A stretch of DNA of 64,000 nt, taken from Pantoea sp. AS-PWVM4 (GTDB lineage: Bacteria > Pseudomonadota > Gammaproteobacteria > Enterobacterales > Enterobacteriaceae). Location: positions 124,001 to 188,000 of the forward strand of contig NZ_ASZC01000006.1 in the NCBI RefSeq assembly GCF_000468095.1, read 5' to 3'. Within the stretch, counting starts at the first letter, position 1. Each line of letters starts with the position of its first letter. The notes beneath the pieces are model-generated. The model was not told the origin of the DNA and searched no databases. It was given only the letters and a program-made list of their open reading frames with translations. The position numbers were made by a program, and so were the translations under genes. Shown in pieces: positions 27,215 through 36,260 of the stretch.

Positions 27215-28273
27215 ATGATCAAAGCCTGCCTTCGTTTGCTGTTGCTTTGCACCATCGCGCTGTTCAGCGTTAACACGCTGGCCGCCGCGAAACCTTCCTT
27301 CAAGATTTGCTGGTCCATCTATGCAGGCTGGATGCCGTGGGATTACGCCCAACAGAACGGCATCGTGAAAAAATGGGCCGATAAATACGGCATCGACATC
27401 CAGTTTGTACAGGTCAACGACTATATCGAGTCGGTCAACCAATACACCGCAGGCGGCTTTGATGGCTGCACCATGACCAACATGGATGCCCTGACCATTC
27501 CGGCCACCGGCGGCGTTGATAGCACCGCGCTGATTGTCGGCGACTACTCCAACGGTAACGACGGTATCCTGCTGAAAGGCGCGGATAGCGTGGCGGCGCT
27601 GAAGGGCAAACCGATCAACCTGGTGCAATTGTCGGTATCACATTACCTGCTGGCTCGCGCACTGGAGAAATCCGGTATGAGCGAGAAAGACGTCAAGGTA
27701 GTGAACACCGCCGATGCCGATCTGGTGGCGGCGTTTGGCACGCCGGACGTCAGCTCCATCGTCACCTGGAACCCGCTGCTGGCGGAAGCGAAGAAGGTGC
27801 CGAACAGCCATCTGGTTTTCTCCTCGGCGCAGATCCCGGGCGAAATTCTTGACCTGCTGGTGGTCAACACCAACACCCTGAAGAAATACCCTCAGCTGGG
27901 CAAAGCGCTGACCGGTGCCTGGTATGAAACCCTGCAAACGATGGCAGGTGAAGGGGCGACGGCGAAAAAAGCTCGCACCTTTATGGCGCAGGAGTCAGGC
28001 ACCGATCTTGCGGGTTTTGACCAGCAACTGGCGGCAACGCATCTGTTCAGCGATGCCAAAACCACCCTCGATTTCGTCGACAGTCCCCAGTTGAAAGCCA
28101 CGATGCAGTTGGTCGCCGAGTTCTCCTTCAAACACGGTTTGTTGGGTGAGGCGGCGCCGAGCGCAGATGTGGTTGGCGTGGAGACACCGGCAGGTAACTG
28201 GGGCAACGCAGGTAACATCAAACTGCGTTTCACCGGTGAGTTCACCAAACTGGCGGCCGCAGGCCAGCTGTAA
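27215..28273 (+). CDS. Periplasmic binding protein of the guanidine-operon ABC transporter
   Basis: 352 residues with a signal peptide (LRLLLLCTIALFSVNTLAA) and an NMT1/SsuA-like type II binding fold: CWSIYAGWMPWDYAQQNGI near 32, FDGCTMTNMDAL near 85, and GKPINLVQLSVSHYLLARAL near 130. Databases often call this type the urea ABC transporter binding protein that accompanies urea carboxylase. With the guanidine riboswitch directly upstream, guanidine or a guanidino compound is the more likely ligand. AGAGGA precedes the start ATG. Confidence 0.9.
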   Translation: MIKACLRLLLLCTIALFSVNTLAAAKPSFKICWSIYAGWMPWDYAQQNGIVKKWADKYGIDIQFVQVNDYIESVNQYTAGGFDGCTMTNMDALTIPATGGVDSTALIVGDYSNGNDGILLKGADSVAALKGKPINLVQLSVSHYLLARALEKSGMSEKDVKVVNTADADLVAAFGTPDVSSIVTWNPLLAEAKKVPNSHLVFSSAQIPGEILDLLVVNTNTLKKYPQLGKALTGAWYETLQTMAGEGATAKKARTFMAQESGTDLAGFDQQLAATHLFSDAKTTLDFVDSPQLKATMQLVAEFSFKHGLLGEAAPSADVVGVETPAGNWGNAGNIKLRFTGEFTKLAAAGQL

Positions 28274-28288
28274 GCGGAGGCAAATCCG

Positions 28289-29101
28289 ATGCGTAAACTG
28301 ATCAACTACCAACCGCTGCCGATGGGCCGCCTGTTGCTCGGTGTGCTGCCGCTGCTGGCGGTGCTGCTGGTCTATCTGTTCGCGTCGGATGCGCGTTTAA
28401 GCCTGAATGCGGCGGATAAGCTGCTGCCGGGTTTTAACGCGATGGGCGACGCCATCAACCGGATGGCGTTTCAGCCCAGCCCGCGCACCGGTGAATATCT
28501 GCTGTGGACCGACACCGCCGCCAGCCTGATGCGTTTGCTGAGTGGCGTACTGATCAGCGCGATGCTGGCGCTGGCGATTGGCCTGTTCACCGGCGCGCTG
28601 CCAGTGGTACGCGCGGTGCTGGCCCCGCTGGTGACGCTGTTCGCGCTGGTGCCACCGCTGGCGATTCTACCGATTCTGTTTATCTGCTTTGGCCTTGGCG
28701 AAGTGTCGAAAGTGGTGCTGATTGTGATTGGCATCACCCCGCTGATTGCGCGCGATTTGCAACTCCAGGTGGAGAAAATCCCGCGCGAGCAACTGGTGAA
28801 AGCACAGACGCTGGGCGGCCACAGCGCACAGATTTTGTGGCGGGTGATCCTGCCACAACTGATGCCGCGCCTGTTCGATGCGGTGCGTCTGTCGCTCAGT
28901 TCGGCGTGGCTGTTCCTGATCGCCGCAGAAGCGATTGTTGCCACCGAAGGACTCGGTTATCGCATCTTCCTGATGCGTCGCTATCTGGCGATGGACGTGA
29001 TTTTGCCTTACGTCGCCTGGATCACCCTGCTGGCCTTTGCCCTCGACCTGTTGCTGCGGCTGATTAGTCGTCGCTGCTGGCCGTGGTACTACGCCAAATA
29101 A
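28289..29101 (+). CDS. Guanidine-operon ABC transporter permease
   Basis: 270-residue permease of the taurine/nitrate (SsuC/TauC) family. Membrane segments are evident (MGRLLLGVLPLLAVLLVYLF; LMRLLSGVLISAMLALAIGLF; LVTLFALVPPLAILPILFICFGLGE and more). The EAA loop is EKIPREQLVKAQTLGGHSAQILWRVILPQ near 165-190. Encoded 16 bases after the binding protein, with a GGAGG-like Shine-Dalgarno. Confidence 0.92.
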   Translation: MRKLINYQPLPMGRLLLGVLPLLAVLLVYLFASDARLSLNAADKLLPGFNAMGDAINRMAFQPSPRTGEYLLWTDTAASLMRLLSGVLISAMLALAIGLFTGALPVVRAVLAPLVTLFALVPPLAILPILFICFGLGEVSKVVLIVIGITPLIARDLQLQVEKIPREQLVKAQTLGGHSAQILWRVILPQLMPRLFDAVRLSLSSAWLFLIAAEAIVATEGLGYRIFLMRRYLAMDVILPYVAWITLLAFALDLLLRLISRRCWPWYYAK

Positions 29102-29111
29102 GGAGCGCAAC

Positions 29112-29873
29112 ATGCCCTTACTACAACTGAAAAATCTTGAGAAGCACTATGGTCAGCAAGTGGTGCTGGAACGTCTGAACATCAGCGTGGAAGAGGGGGA
29201 GTTTGTGGCGATTGTCGGGGCGTCCGGCTGCGGCAAAACCACCTTCCTTAATATGCTGCTCGGCACCGAAGCCCCCACTAAAGGCCAATTGCTGCTGGAT
29301 GGCGAACCGATCCCCGATGAACCCGATGCCCATCGCGGCGTGGTGTTTCAACGCTATTCGGTGTTCCCACATCTGACGGTGCTGGGCAACGTGATGCTGG
29401 CGGAAGAGTTCAGCACCGCCCGTTGGCTGGGGCGCGTCTGGGGACGTAAGCGCCAGGCGATCCGTCAGCGTGCGCAAGCGATGCTGGCGCAGGTGGGTCT
29501 TGAACATGCGCAAAGTAAGTATCCGCACCAACTGTCCGGCGGGATGCAGCAGCGTCTGGCGCTGGCGCAGGCATTGATGAAGCAGCCGCGTATTTTGCTG
29601 CTGGATGAACCCTTTGGCGCGCTCGATCCGGGCATCCGTAGTGAGATGCATCAGTTGATCACTCAACTGTGGCAACAGCATGGCCTGACCATCTTTATGA
29701 TCACCCACGATCTGAAAGAGGGTTTCAGCCTCGCCTCGCGCCTGCTGGTGTTCGACAAACTGCGCCACGATCCGCACGCGCCGGAAGCCTGGGGCGCAAC
29801 CATTACCTACGACCTGCCGCTCGATCGGCAGCGACCTGCCGATGCAGCGCTGCCGGAATCGCAGGTTGCCTGA
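29112..29873 (+). CDS. Guanidine-operon ABC transporter ATPase
   Basis: 253-residue ATPase. Walker A GASGCGKTTFLN near 38, Q-loop in VFQRYSVFPHL, signature LSGGMQQRLALAQAL near 140, Walker B ILLLDEPFGALDPG near 160, H-loop MITHDLKEGF. Family is SsuB/TauB-like. It completes the three-gene importer and lies 8 bases before the first DUF1989 gene. Confidence 0.93.
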   Translation: MPLLQLKNLEKHYGQQVVLERLNISVEEGEFVAIVGASGCGKTTFLNMLLGTEAPTKGQLLLDGEPIPDEPDAHRGVVFQRYSVFPHLTVLGNVMLAEEFSTARWLGRVWGRKRQAIRQRAQAMLAQVGLEHAQSKYPHQLSGGMQQRLALAQALMKQPRILLLDEPFGALDPGIRSEMHQLITQLWQQHGLTIFMITHDLKEGFSLASRLLVFDKLRHDPHAPEAWGATITYDLPLDRQRPADAALPESQVA

Positions 29874-29881
29874 AGGAGAGA

Positions 29882-30595
29882 ATGATGACGACATCGTATC
29901 AAACCCAATTACCGGCTGGCTCGCACTGGTCATTTGTGATGCGCAGCGGCAGCGCGCTGACCCTCACCGATGTGGCAGGCGGAGCCAATGTTGGCATGTT
30001 GTTTTACAACCCGGAAAACTTGCTGGAGCGCTACAACGCGCCGGATACCCTCAAGTGCCAGCACACCTTTCGCCTGACCGCCGGGCACTGCCTCTACTCC
30101 GACATGGGGCGCATCTTCTGTGGCATTGAAGCCGACAGCTTTGGCTGGCACGAGAGCGTGTGCGGCACGCTGAATGCGCAGCAGACCGCCGCGTTATTTG
30201 GTTCCAGCGATTATCAGCAGGCGCGTAACCAACGTCATCAGAACGGCTACGACAGTTTTCTCGTCGAGCTGGCGAAATATGGTCTTGGCAAGCGGGATAT
30301 GGCGGCCTGCATCAACTTTTTCGCCCAGGTACGCGCCGACGACAACGGTACGTTGCAACGTGAGCAGCAGGGCGCGCAGGGTGCCGAAGTACGGCTGCGT
30401 TTCGCGATGGATACGCTGGTGCTGCTGCATACCTGCCCGCATCCATTGACGCCAGCCGGTGACTATCCGCGCGCGCCGCTGGGATTGCAGATTGACGCGC
30501 AGCGCGCGCCGCTGCCGGAGATTTGCCTGCAACGCGCGGAAAACCAGCGCGGTCTGCGCAATAACGCCCTTTATCAATTGCAGGGAGAGTTGTGA
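29882..30595 (+). CDS. Carboxyguanidine deiminase subunit, DUF1989 (urea amidolyase-associated protein 1)
   Basis: 237 residues; the start is one of two tandem ATGs after AAGGAG. A longer upstream frame overlaps the ATPase gene and is rejected. DUF1989 fold: [44 protein letters not shown] and [16 protein letters not shown], with Cys and His residues (CGTLN, HTCPHPL) suited to metal binding. In studied homologues the two DUF1989 proteins form the carboxyguanidine deiminase (CgdAB) that turns carboxyguanidine into allophanate and ammonia. The older urea amidolyase name is misleading here. Confidence 0.88.
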   Translation: MMTTSYQTQLPAGSHWSFVMRSGSALTLTDVAGGANVGMLFYNPENLLERYNAPDTLKCQHTFRLTAGHCLYSDMGRIFCGIEADSFGWHESVCGTLNAQQTAALFGSSDYQQARNQRHQNGYDSFLVELAKYGLGKRDMAACINFFAQVRADDNGTLQREQQGAQGAEVRLRFAMDTLVLLHTCPHPLTPAGDYPRAPLGLQIDAQRAPLPEICLQRAENQRGLRNNALYQLQGEL

Positions 30596-31230
30596 TGATC
30601 AAAGAAAGTTTACTTAATCTGGCTGAGGCGCATGTTCAGCAGCAGATTGGTGCCGGGGATTACTGGCTGCATCGCATCGAGAAAGGTCAGACGTTGCGTA
30701 TTACCGATCTGGAAGGCAATCAGGCGGCGGATACGCTGTTTTTCAATGCCGACGATACTGCCGAGCGCTACAGCATGAGCGACACGCTGCGCGGCCAGCA
30801 CAACGTGTTCCTTACCGCAGGCAGCGTGCTGCGTTCCAATGACGATCGCCCGATGTTGACCATCGTCGCCGATACCTGTGGCCGCCACGACACCCTTGGC
30901 GGTGCCTGTGCCACGGAAAGCAACACGGTGCGTTATGACCTCGAAAAGCGTCATATGCACGCCTGCCGCGACAGTTGGATGCTGGCGGTAGCGGAGCACC
31001 CGGAGTACGGCCTGACGCGCCGCGATATCACCCACAACATCAACTTTTTCATGAACGTGCCGGTGACGCACGAAGGTGGGCTGACCTTTGCTGACGGTAT
31101 CTCCGCGCCGGGTAAATATGTCGAGTTGGTGGCGCAGATGAATATCCTGGTGCTGATCTCCAACTGCCCGCAGCTCAACAACCCCTGCAACGGTTACAAC
31201 CCCACGCCGATTTTAGTCAGCGTGTGGTGA
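30595..31230 (+). CDS. Carboxyguanidine deiminase subunit, DUF1989 (urea amidolyase-associated protein 2)
   Basis: 211 residues; its ATG overlaps the previous TGA by one base (TGATG), so the two subunits are translated together. The DUF1989 features parallel those of its partner: [54 protein letters not shown] and [18 protein letters not shown]. The conserved Cys/His set (CGRHD, CATES, NCPQ) is likely to bind zinc. It is presumed to form the heteromeric carboxyguanidine deiminase with the preceding protein. Confidence 0.88.
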   Translation: MIKESLLNLAEAHVQQQIGAGDYWLHRIEKGQTLRITDLEGNQAADTLFFNADDTAERYSMSDTLRGQHNVFLTAGSVLRSNDDRPMLTIVADTCGRHDTLGGACATESNTVRYDLEKRHMHACRDSWMLAVAEHPEYGLTRRDITHNINFFMNVPVTHEGGLTFADGISAPGKYVELVAQMNILVLISNCPQLNNPCNGYNPTPILVSVW

Positions 31231-31309
31231 TCATCTGACGCAACGGGACGACCCGTTATCTGCCGTCAATGCCAGCGCAGGACGACCTGCCGGAAAGAGA
31301 GTAGAAGTC

Positions 31310-34300
31310 ATGATTGAGCGTGTATTGATTGCCAACCGTGGCGCGATTGCGGTGCGCATTATCCGCACCTTACAAGCGATGAATATTAAGGCGATTGCGG
31401 TGTATGCCGAAGCCGATCGTCATGCGCGCCATGTGCGGCTGGCCGATGAAGCCTGGTCGCTGGGCGCAGGCCAGGTGCGCGATACCTATCTGAACCAGGA
31501 CAAGCTGCTGGCGATTGCCGCCGAGAGCGGCGCGCAGGCGCTGCACCCTGGTTACGGTTTCCTGAGTGAAAACCCCGAATTTGTTAACCGCTGCGAGGCC
31601 GCGGGCCTGCATTTTCTCGGACCGAATGCGCAGCAGATGGCGGCCTTTGGTCTGAAGCATCGCGCCCGCGCACTGGCGCAAGAAAATAATGTGCCGTTGC
31701 TGTCGGGCAGTGGACTGCTGACTTCGCTGGAGCAGGCACAGGCTGCCGCAACGGAAATCGGCTATCCGGTGATGCTGAAAAGCACCGCGGGTGGTGGCGG
31801 CATTGGTATGCAGCGTTGCGATGATGCGCAGCAACTGGCTGATGCCTTTACCCGCGTAAAACGTCTGGCAGGCAACAATTTCGCCGACGATGGCGTATTT
31901 TTAGAGAAATTTATCGCCCGTGCGCGTCATATCGAAGTGCAGATCTTTGGCGACGGCGCAGGCGAGGTGATTGCGCTGGGCGAGCGTGATTGCTCGGCAC
32001 AACGCCGTAATCAGAAAGTGATGGAAGAAACCCCGGCACCGGGCCTGAGTGACGCGGTACGTGCGGAGTTACAGGCTACCGCAGTCCGGCTGGGACGTGC
32101 GGTGAACTACCGCAGCGCCGGGACGGTGGAATATGTTTATGACGAGGGCAGCCAGCAGTTCTGGTTCCTGGAAGTGAACACCCGTTTACAGGTGGAACAT
32201 GGCGTCACAGAGATGGTGTACGGCGTGGATTTGGTGCGCTGGATGGTTGAGTTGGCACAGCAGACGCTAGCGCCGCTCGCCAGTTTGCAGCCAGTGGCAA
32301 ACGGCCACGCCATTCAGGTGCGGTTGTACGCCGAAGACCCGGCGAAGCAGTTCCAGCCCAGCGCCGGTCTGCTGAGCCATGTGGCGTTTCCTACTGAGGT
32401 GGAAAACGTCACATTGCGCGTCGACAGCAGCGTTGAGGGTGGCATGGAGGTTTCACCGTTCTACGATCCGATGCTGGCAAAGGTGATTGTGCAGGGTGCA
32501 GATCGCGATCAGGCGCTGACCGGACTGTCGCAGGCGCTGAACGCGACGGAACTGTATGGCATCGAAACCAACCTGTTATGGCTGCGCCATCTGCTGACTC
32601 TCGCGGAGGTGCAGAAGGGACGCATCATTACTGCCACCCTCGGCGCTGTGCAGTGGCAGCCGCCGACGCTGGATATTATCAGCGGCGGTACTCTGACCAC
32701 GGTACAGGATGCGCCGGGCCGTGTCGGCTACTGGCATGTTGGCGTCCCGCCCTCCGGCCCGTTTGACAGCCGTGCCTTTCAGTTGGGTAACCGCTTGTTG
32801 GGCAATGATCCCCAGGCTGCCGGGCTGGAAATCACCCTGCGTGGACCAACTTTACGTTTCAACCAACGCTGTAGTTTTGTCCTGACTGGTGCCCCCCTGG
32901 CGGCGCAGCTCGATCAACACTCGCTGGCAATGAACCAGATTATCTGCGCGCAGGCCGGACAAACTCTGACGCTGGGCGACGTGCGTGACGGTAGCCGCAG
33001 TTATCTGCTGCTGGCCGGTGGGTTGGATACACCGCGTTATCTGGGCAGCCGCAGCACCTTTACGCTGGGCAAATTTGGTGGTCATGCCGGGCGCGCGCTA
33101 CGGGCAGGGGATGTACTGCATCTGGCGGCACCGGCTGAATTACCCGAGGCGCAACTGCCGCAGGCGTTGTTGCCTGAGCTGAGCGGCCACTGGCAGTTGC
33201 GGGTGATTTATGGGCCGCATGGCGCACCGACTTTCTTTACCGACGACGATATCCGTGAATTTTTCGCCGCTGAGTGGCAGGTGCACTACAACTCCAGCCG
33301 CACCGGCATCCGTCTTATCGGGCCGAAACCCACCTGGGCGCGTAGTGATGGTGGCGAAGCGGGGATGCATCCCTCCAATATCCACGACAATGCTTATGCT
33401 TTTGGCACCGTCGATTTTACCGGCGATATGCCGGTGATCCTCGGCCCGGATGGCCCGTCACTCGGCGGGTTTGTGTGTCCGGCCACGGTGGTTGAGGCCG
33501 ATCTGTGGAAGCTCGGTCAGTTGAAAGCCGGGGATCGGGTGCAGTTTCTGCCGATCGATCTGGCAAGCGCCGATCAACTGGCGCAAGCGCAGCGTGAGGA
33601 GATCGCCAGCCTGCAACCTCAACCGTTAACGGTAAGCGCAGCGCTGCCCCTGATTGATCCAGTGCTGCACCAACATGCAGCAACCGGTGCGTTGCCATCG
33701 CTTTGTGTACGCGCCGCCGGTGACCGTTTTCTGTTGGTGGAGTATGGCGATCTTCTGTTAGATATCGCGCTGCGTTTTCGTGTCCATGCGTTGATGCAGT
33801 GGCTGGAGGCCCATCCGCTGCCGGGTCAGCTGGAATTGACGCCAGGCATCCGTTCCTTACAGGTTCATTACGACGCGCAGCTTTGTTCAAGAAGTGAGCT
33901 TCTGGCGCACATCTTGCACGCAGATAATGTACTGGGAACCTTAGCTGATGCCGCCGTGCCTTCGCGCACCGTGTGGCTGCCGCTCAGCTGGGATGATGAA
34001 GCCTGCCGTATCGCGATCCAACGCTATAGCCAGTCTGTCCGACCCAATGCGCCCTGGTGTCCGAGCAACATCGAATTTATCCGTCGTATCAACGGTCTGG
34101 AGAGCGTTGAGGCGGTGAAAGAGATTCTGTTCAGCGCCGCGTATCTGGTGATGGGGCTGGGCGATGTGTATCTCGGCGCACCGGTAGCGACTCCGCTTGA
34201 TCCGCGTCATCGCTTAGTGACCACCAAATACAATCCGGCGCGCACCTGGACGGCGGAGAACTCGGTGGGTATCGGTGGTGCCTATCTGTGCGTATACGGC

Positions 34301-34903
34301 ATGGAAGGACCAGGGGGTTATCAGTTTGTCGGGCGCACCTTGCAGATGTGGAACCGTGACCGCCAAACGTCAGCGTTTAGCCAACCCTGGCTGCTCCGCT
34401 TCTTCGACCAGATCCGTTTCTATCCAGTGAGCGCTGACGAGCTGCTGGAGATTCGTGAGCGTTTTCCGTGGGGGGATTATCCACTGCGGATGGAGGAGGG
34501 AGAATTCCGCCTCGACGATTATCAGGCGTTGCTGGCACAGCAGGCGATGGACATTGACCGCTTTCAGCAGCAGCGTCAGCAGGCGTTCGACAGCGAGCTG
34601 GTGCGCTGGCGCGCTGAAGGGCAGTTTACCTTTGATAGCCAGTTGCCGGAGTCGGCCGATGAAGAGACCCGTATTCCCGCCGATTGTTGTGGCGTGGAGA
34701 GTCAGGTGGCAGGCAGTGTCTGGCAGTGGCTGGTGGCACCAGGCAGTGACATTGAAGCGGGGGCTACCGTTGGTATTCTCGAGTCAATGAAGATGGAAAT
34801 CCCGATCGTCGCGCCAGTTAGCGGAAAAATCCATAGCCTGCAACGACAGGTCGGGCAGCAAGTACAGGCGGGTCAGTTACTTATGGTGATCGATCCGGTC
34901 TGA
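31310..34903 (+). CDS. Biotin-dependent guanidine carboxylase (commonly annotated urea carboxylase)
   Basis: 1197 residues. Biotin carboxylase domain at 1-450 (IANRGAIAVRIIRTL, ATP-grasp loop STAGGGGIGMQ, EKFIARARHIEVQIFGD, EVNTRLQVEHGVTE). Then a KipA/AHS2-like carboxyltransferase half at about 455-770 (LTTVQDAPGRVGYWHVGVPPSGP), a KipI/AHS1-like half at about 790-1000, a linker with DPRHRLVTTKYNPARTW, and a biotinyl domain with Lys1161 in ILESMKMEIP. Family: urea/guanidine carboxylase. The riboswitch and CgdAB genes argue for guanidine as the substrate: guanidine, bicarbonate and ATP give carboxyguanidine. A TAGAAG-like Shine-Dalgarno precedes the start. Confidence 0.9.
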   Translation: MIERVLIANRGAIAVRIIRTLQAMNIKAIAVYAEADRHARHVRLADEAWSLGAGQVRDTYLNQDKLLAIAAESGAQALHPGYGFLSENPEFVNRCEAAGLHFLGPNAQQMAAFGLKHRARALAQENNVPLLSGSGLLTSLEQAQAAATEIGYPVMLKSTAGGGGIGMQRCDDAQQLADAFTRVKRLAGNNFADDGVFLEKFIARARHIEVQIFGDGAGEVIALGERDCSAQRRNQKVMEETPAPGLSDAVRAELQATAVRLGRAVNYRSAGTVEYVYDEGSQQFWFLEVNTRLQVEHGVTEMVYGVDLVRWMVELAQQTLAPLASLQPVANGHAIQVRLYAEDPAKQFQPSAGLLSHVAFPTEVENVTLRVDSSVEGGMEVSPFYDPMLAKVIVQGADRDQALTGLSQALNATELYGIETNLLWLRHLLTLAEVQKGRIITATLGAVQWQPPTLDIISGGTLTTVQDAPGRVGYWHVGVPPSGPFDSRAFQLGNRLLGNDPQAAGLEITLRGPTLRFNQRCSFVLTGAPLAAQLDQHSLAMNQIICAQAGQTLTLGDVRDGSRSYLLLAGGLDTPRYLGSRSTFTLGKFGGHAGRALRAGDVLHLAAPAELPEAQLPQALLPELSGHWQLRVIYGPHGAPTFFTDDDIREFFAAEWQVHYNSSRTGIRLIGPKPTWARSDGGEAGMHPSNIHDNAYAFGTVDFTGDMPVILGPDGPSLGGFVCPATVVEADLWKLGQLKAGDRVQFLPIDLASADQLAQAQREEIASLQPQPLTVSAALPLIDPVLHQHAATGALPSLCVRAAGDRFLLVEYGDLLLDIALRFRVHALMQWLEAHPLPGQLELTPGIRSLQVHYDAQLCSRSELLAHILHADNVLGTLADAAVPSRTVWLPLSWDDEACRIAIQRYSQSVRPNAPWCPSNIEFIRRINGLESVEAVKEILFSAAYLVMGLGDVYLGAPVATPLDPRHRLVTTKYNPARTWTAENSVGIGGAYLCVYGMEGPGGYQFVGRTLQMWNRDRQTSAFSQPWLLRFFDQIRFYPVSADELLEIRERFPWGDYPLRMEEGEFRLDDYQALLAQQAMDIDRFQQQRQQAFDSELVRWRAEGQFTFDSQLPESADEETRIPADCCGVESQVAGSVWQWLVAPGSDIEAGATVGILESMKMEIPIVAPVSGKIHSLQRQVGQQVQAGQLLMVIDPV

Positions 34904-35018
34904 GCATAATTTAGATCAATAAATCATCATTAAAAAAGCAGCAAAGCCGGGGATCTGACCCATACTTAAAACCCGGCCAATTGTTGCATTGTTCTGGCAT
35001 CTTTATCGCAGTGTGCAA

Positions 35019-35080
35019 CAGGCTGTGTCCCGTAACGGTTTCATAATAAATCTTCTTAAACCGTTGCGGGATGCAGCCTG
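35019..35080. repeat. Long imperfect inverted repeat upstream of yiaG
   Basis: Arms 35019-35041 and 35058-35080 match at 20 of 23 positions (for example CAGGCTG with CAGCCTG, AACGGTTT with AAACCGTT) around a 16-base AT-rich loop. It lies 116 bases after the carboxylase stop and 80 bases before yiaG, with no T-run. It could be a terminator of the guanidine operon or a leader structure of yiaG. Confidence 0.6.
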
Positions 35081-35159
35081 AACCGGTCGGTTTCAGCGTT
35101 TACGGACGCTTTACCTCTCTACTTTCACGTGATTCATAGTGAGTTTTAAGGAGTTCTCT

Positions 35160-35456
35160 ATGGAAATAAAAGATCCAATGGTCGAGTTACTTAGTAGTCT
35201 TGAGCAGATTGTTTTGACACGTGATGCACAGCCTTCTGTATCTGAAATCGCCCTTCAAAAGGCGTCAGTTCCCGAGCCACAGCGTTTACGAGAGATGACC
35301 GGCATGCAGGTTGATGAATTTGCCCGCGTGATGGGGGTGAGCGTCTCTTCAGTGAAAAGCTGGGAGGCGCAACGTACGCGCCCTTCCGCTACGGCGCGTA
35401 AATTGATGAAGCTGTTGCAGGCTAATCCCTATCTGGGTCGACAACTACTTGAGTAA
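35160..35456 (+). CDS. yiaG: YiaG, XRE-family small DNA-binding protein
   Basis: 98 residues, start at MEIKDPMVELLSSLEQIVL with AAGGAG six bases upstream. Its single helix-turn-helix domain has the recognition part QVDEFARVMGVSVSSVKSWEAQRTRPS near 55-80, and it ends LMKLLQANPYLGRQLLE. It aligns along its full length with E. coli YiaG (96 residues) and resembles HigA-type antitoxins. No toxin-like gene is next to it, so a toxin-antitoxin role is not supported. Confidence 0.92.
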   Translation: MEIKDPMVELLSSLEQIVLTRDAQPSVSEIALQKASVPEPQRLREMTGMQVDEFARVMGVSVSSVKSWEAQRTRPSATARKLMKLLQANPYLGRQLLE

Positions 35457-35477
35457 ACACCGACTATTCGGTTCTGA

Positions 35478-35502
35478 CCCGCCTTGATGGCGGGTTTTTT
35501 TT
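35478..35502 (+). terminator. Terminator of yiaG
   Basis: Stem CCCGCC / GGCGGG, loop TTGAT, then eight T residues, 21 bases after the yiaG stop. Confidence 0.93.
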
Positions 35503-35525
35503 GTTTGTCATGAGCACCGGCAATT

Positions 35526-35590
35526 GTAGCGGCGCGATTTATCGCGCTGTTTTTGATATTTAAATTCGCGCGATAAATCGCGCCGCTACG
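35526..35590. repeat. REP pair (BIME-like), inverted
   Basis: Two full inverted copies (GTAGC, GCGCGATTTATCGCGC; then reverse complement ending CCGCTACG) with a spacer of about 21 AT-rich bases. It abuts the stop codon of the HD gene and separates two convergent genes. Confidence 0.88.
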
Positions 35591-36202
35591 TTATGTGTCA
35601 GGGTTGGTCAGCATCACACCATATTTGGCCGCCTGCTTCACAAACCAACTCTCCGGCACGCTGTGCGGCGGGTGCGCCAACTGGGTCAGCCCCTGGCGAA
35701 TAATGTTATCCGCCTGCTGCCAGAGATGTTTATCCCCTTCATTTAACAGCTGAATTTGTATCTGTTTTTCCACCAGATAAACCCGGGCGAAGTCGGCATC
35801 GAATTGCACAATGGCACGGGTGTTATCGATGATGTCAGCCAGTTTGATGGTTTGCGCCTCGGGTGACGCCTGCGCGGTATGGCGAAAGTGGGCCAGCTTG
35901 CGTGCCGCGCGGTTTTTCGCCTGTGGCTGCGCGCTGTCGGTGAGCATATCCACCAGTTCAGCTACGCGTGGGCCGAAGAGGCGGGTGATGTCTGCCAAAG
36001 TGCTGGCGGTGTCTTCCACCGTGTCGTGCAGCCAGGCCGCTGACAACATTGCTTCGTCATCGGTCACGCTACGCACCAGCTCGACCACCGCCGCCGGGTG
36101 GACGATATAGGGTTCATCGGTATATTTGCGCCGCTGTCCGGCTTCGGCATGAGCCTGGGTGGCATAGTGACGCGCCTGATCTTCCAGTGAATCCCGCATC
36201 AT
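35591..36202 (-). CDS. HD-domain protein resembling ppGpp hydrolases (MESH1/SpoT hydrolase-like)
   Basis: 203 residues counted from MMRDSLEDQARHYATQ, with GGAG six bases upstream. Hydrolase motifs: HAEAGQRRKYTDEPYIVHP near 16-36, AAWLHDTVEDT near 55 (the HD metal-binding pair), AKNRAARKLAHFRHTA, and KLADIIDNTRAIV near 115. These match the Mn-dependent ppGpp pyrophosphohydrolase fold, with neither synthetase, TGS nor ACT domains. A small alarmone hydrolase or another nucleotide pyrophosphohydrolase is the likely role. It is divergent from ohrR with 58 bases between starts. Confidence 0.8.
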   Translation of the reverse strand: MMRDSLEDQARHYATQAHAEAGQRRKYTDEPYIVHPAAVVELVRSVTDDEAMLSAAWLHDTVEDTASTLADITRLFGPRVAELVDMLTDSAQPQAKNRAARKLAHFRHTAQASPEAQTIKLADIIDNTRAIVQFDADFARVYLVEKQIQIQLLNEGDKHLWQQADNIIRQGLTQLAHPPHSVPESWFVKQAAKYGVMLTNPDT

Positions 36203-36260
36203 GGTCTGCTCCGTAAAAAGTAGCTTGCAATTGTCTAGCGCGCTATCTATATTAAATCGC
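36203..36260. promoter_or_regulatory. Divergent promoter region between the HD gene and ohrR
   Basis: Only 58 bases contain both promoters. TTGCAATTG at 36225-36233 resembles half of OhrR operators (TACAATT-AATTGTA type), and AGCGCGCT at 36237-36244 is a short palindrome. If OhrR binds here it would control itself and the HD gene. Confidence 0.35.

Noticed and set aside
35160..35456. HigA-type toxin-antitoxin system
   Set aside because: The protein aligns with YiaG over its length, and no toxin-like gene is adjacent on either side.
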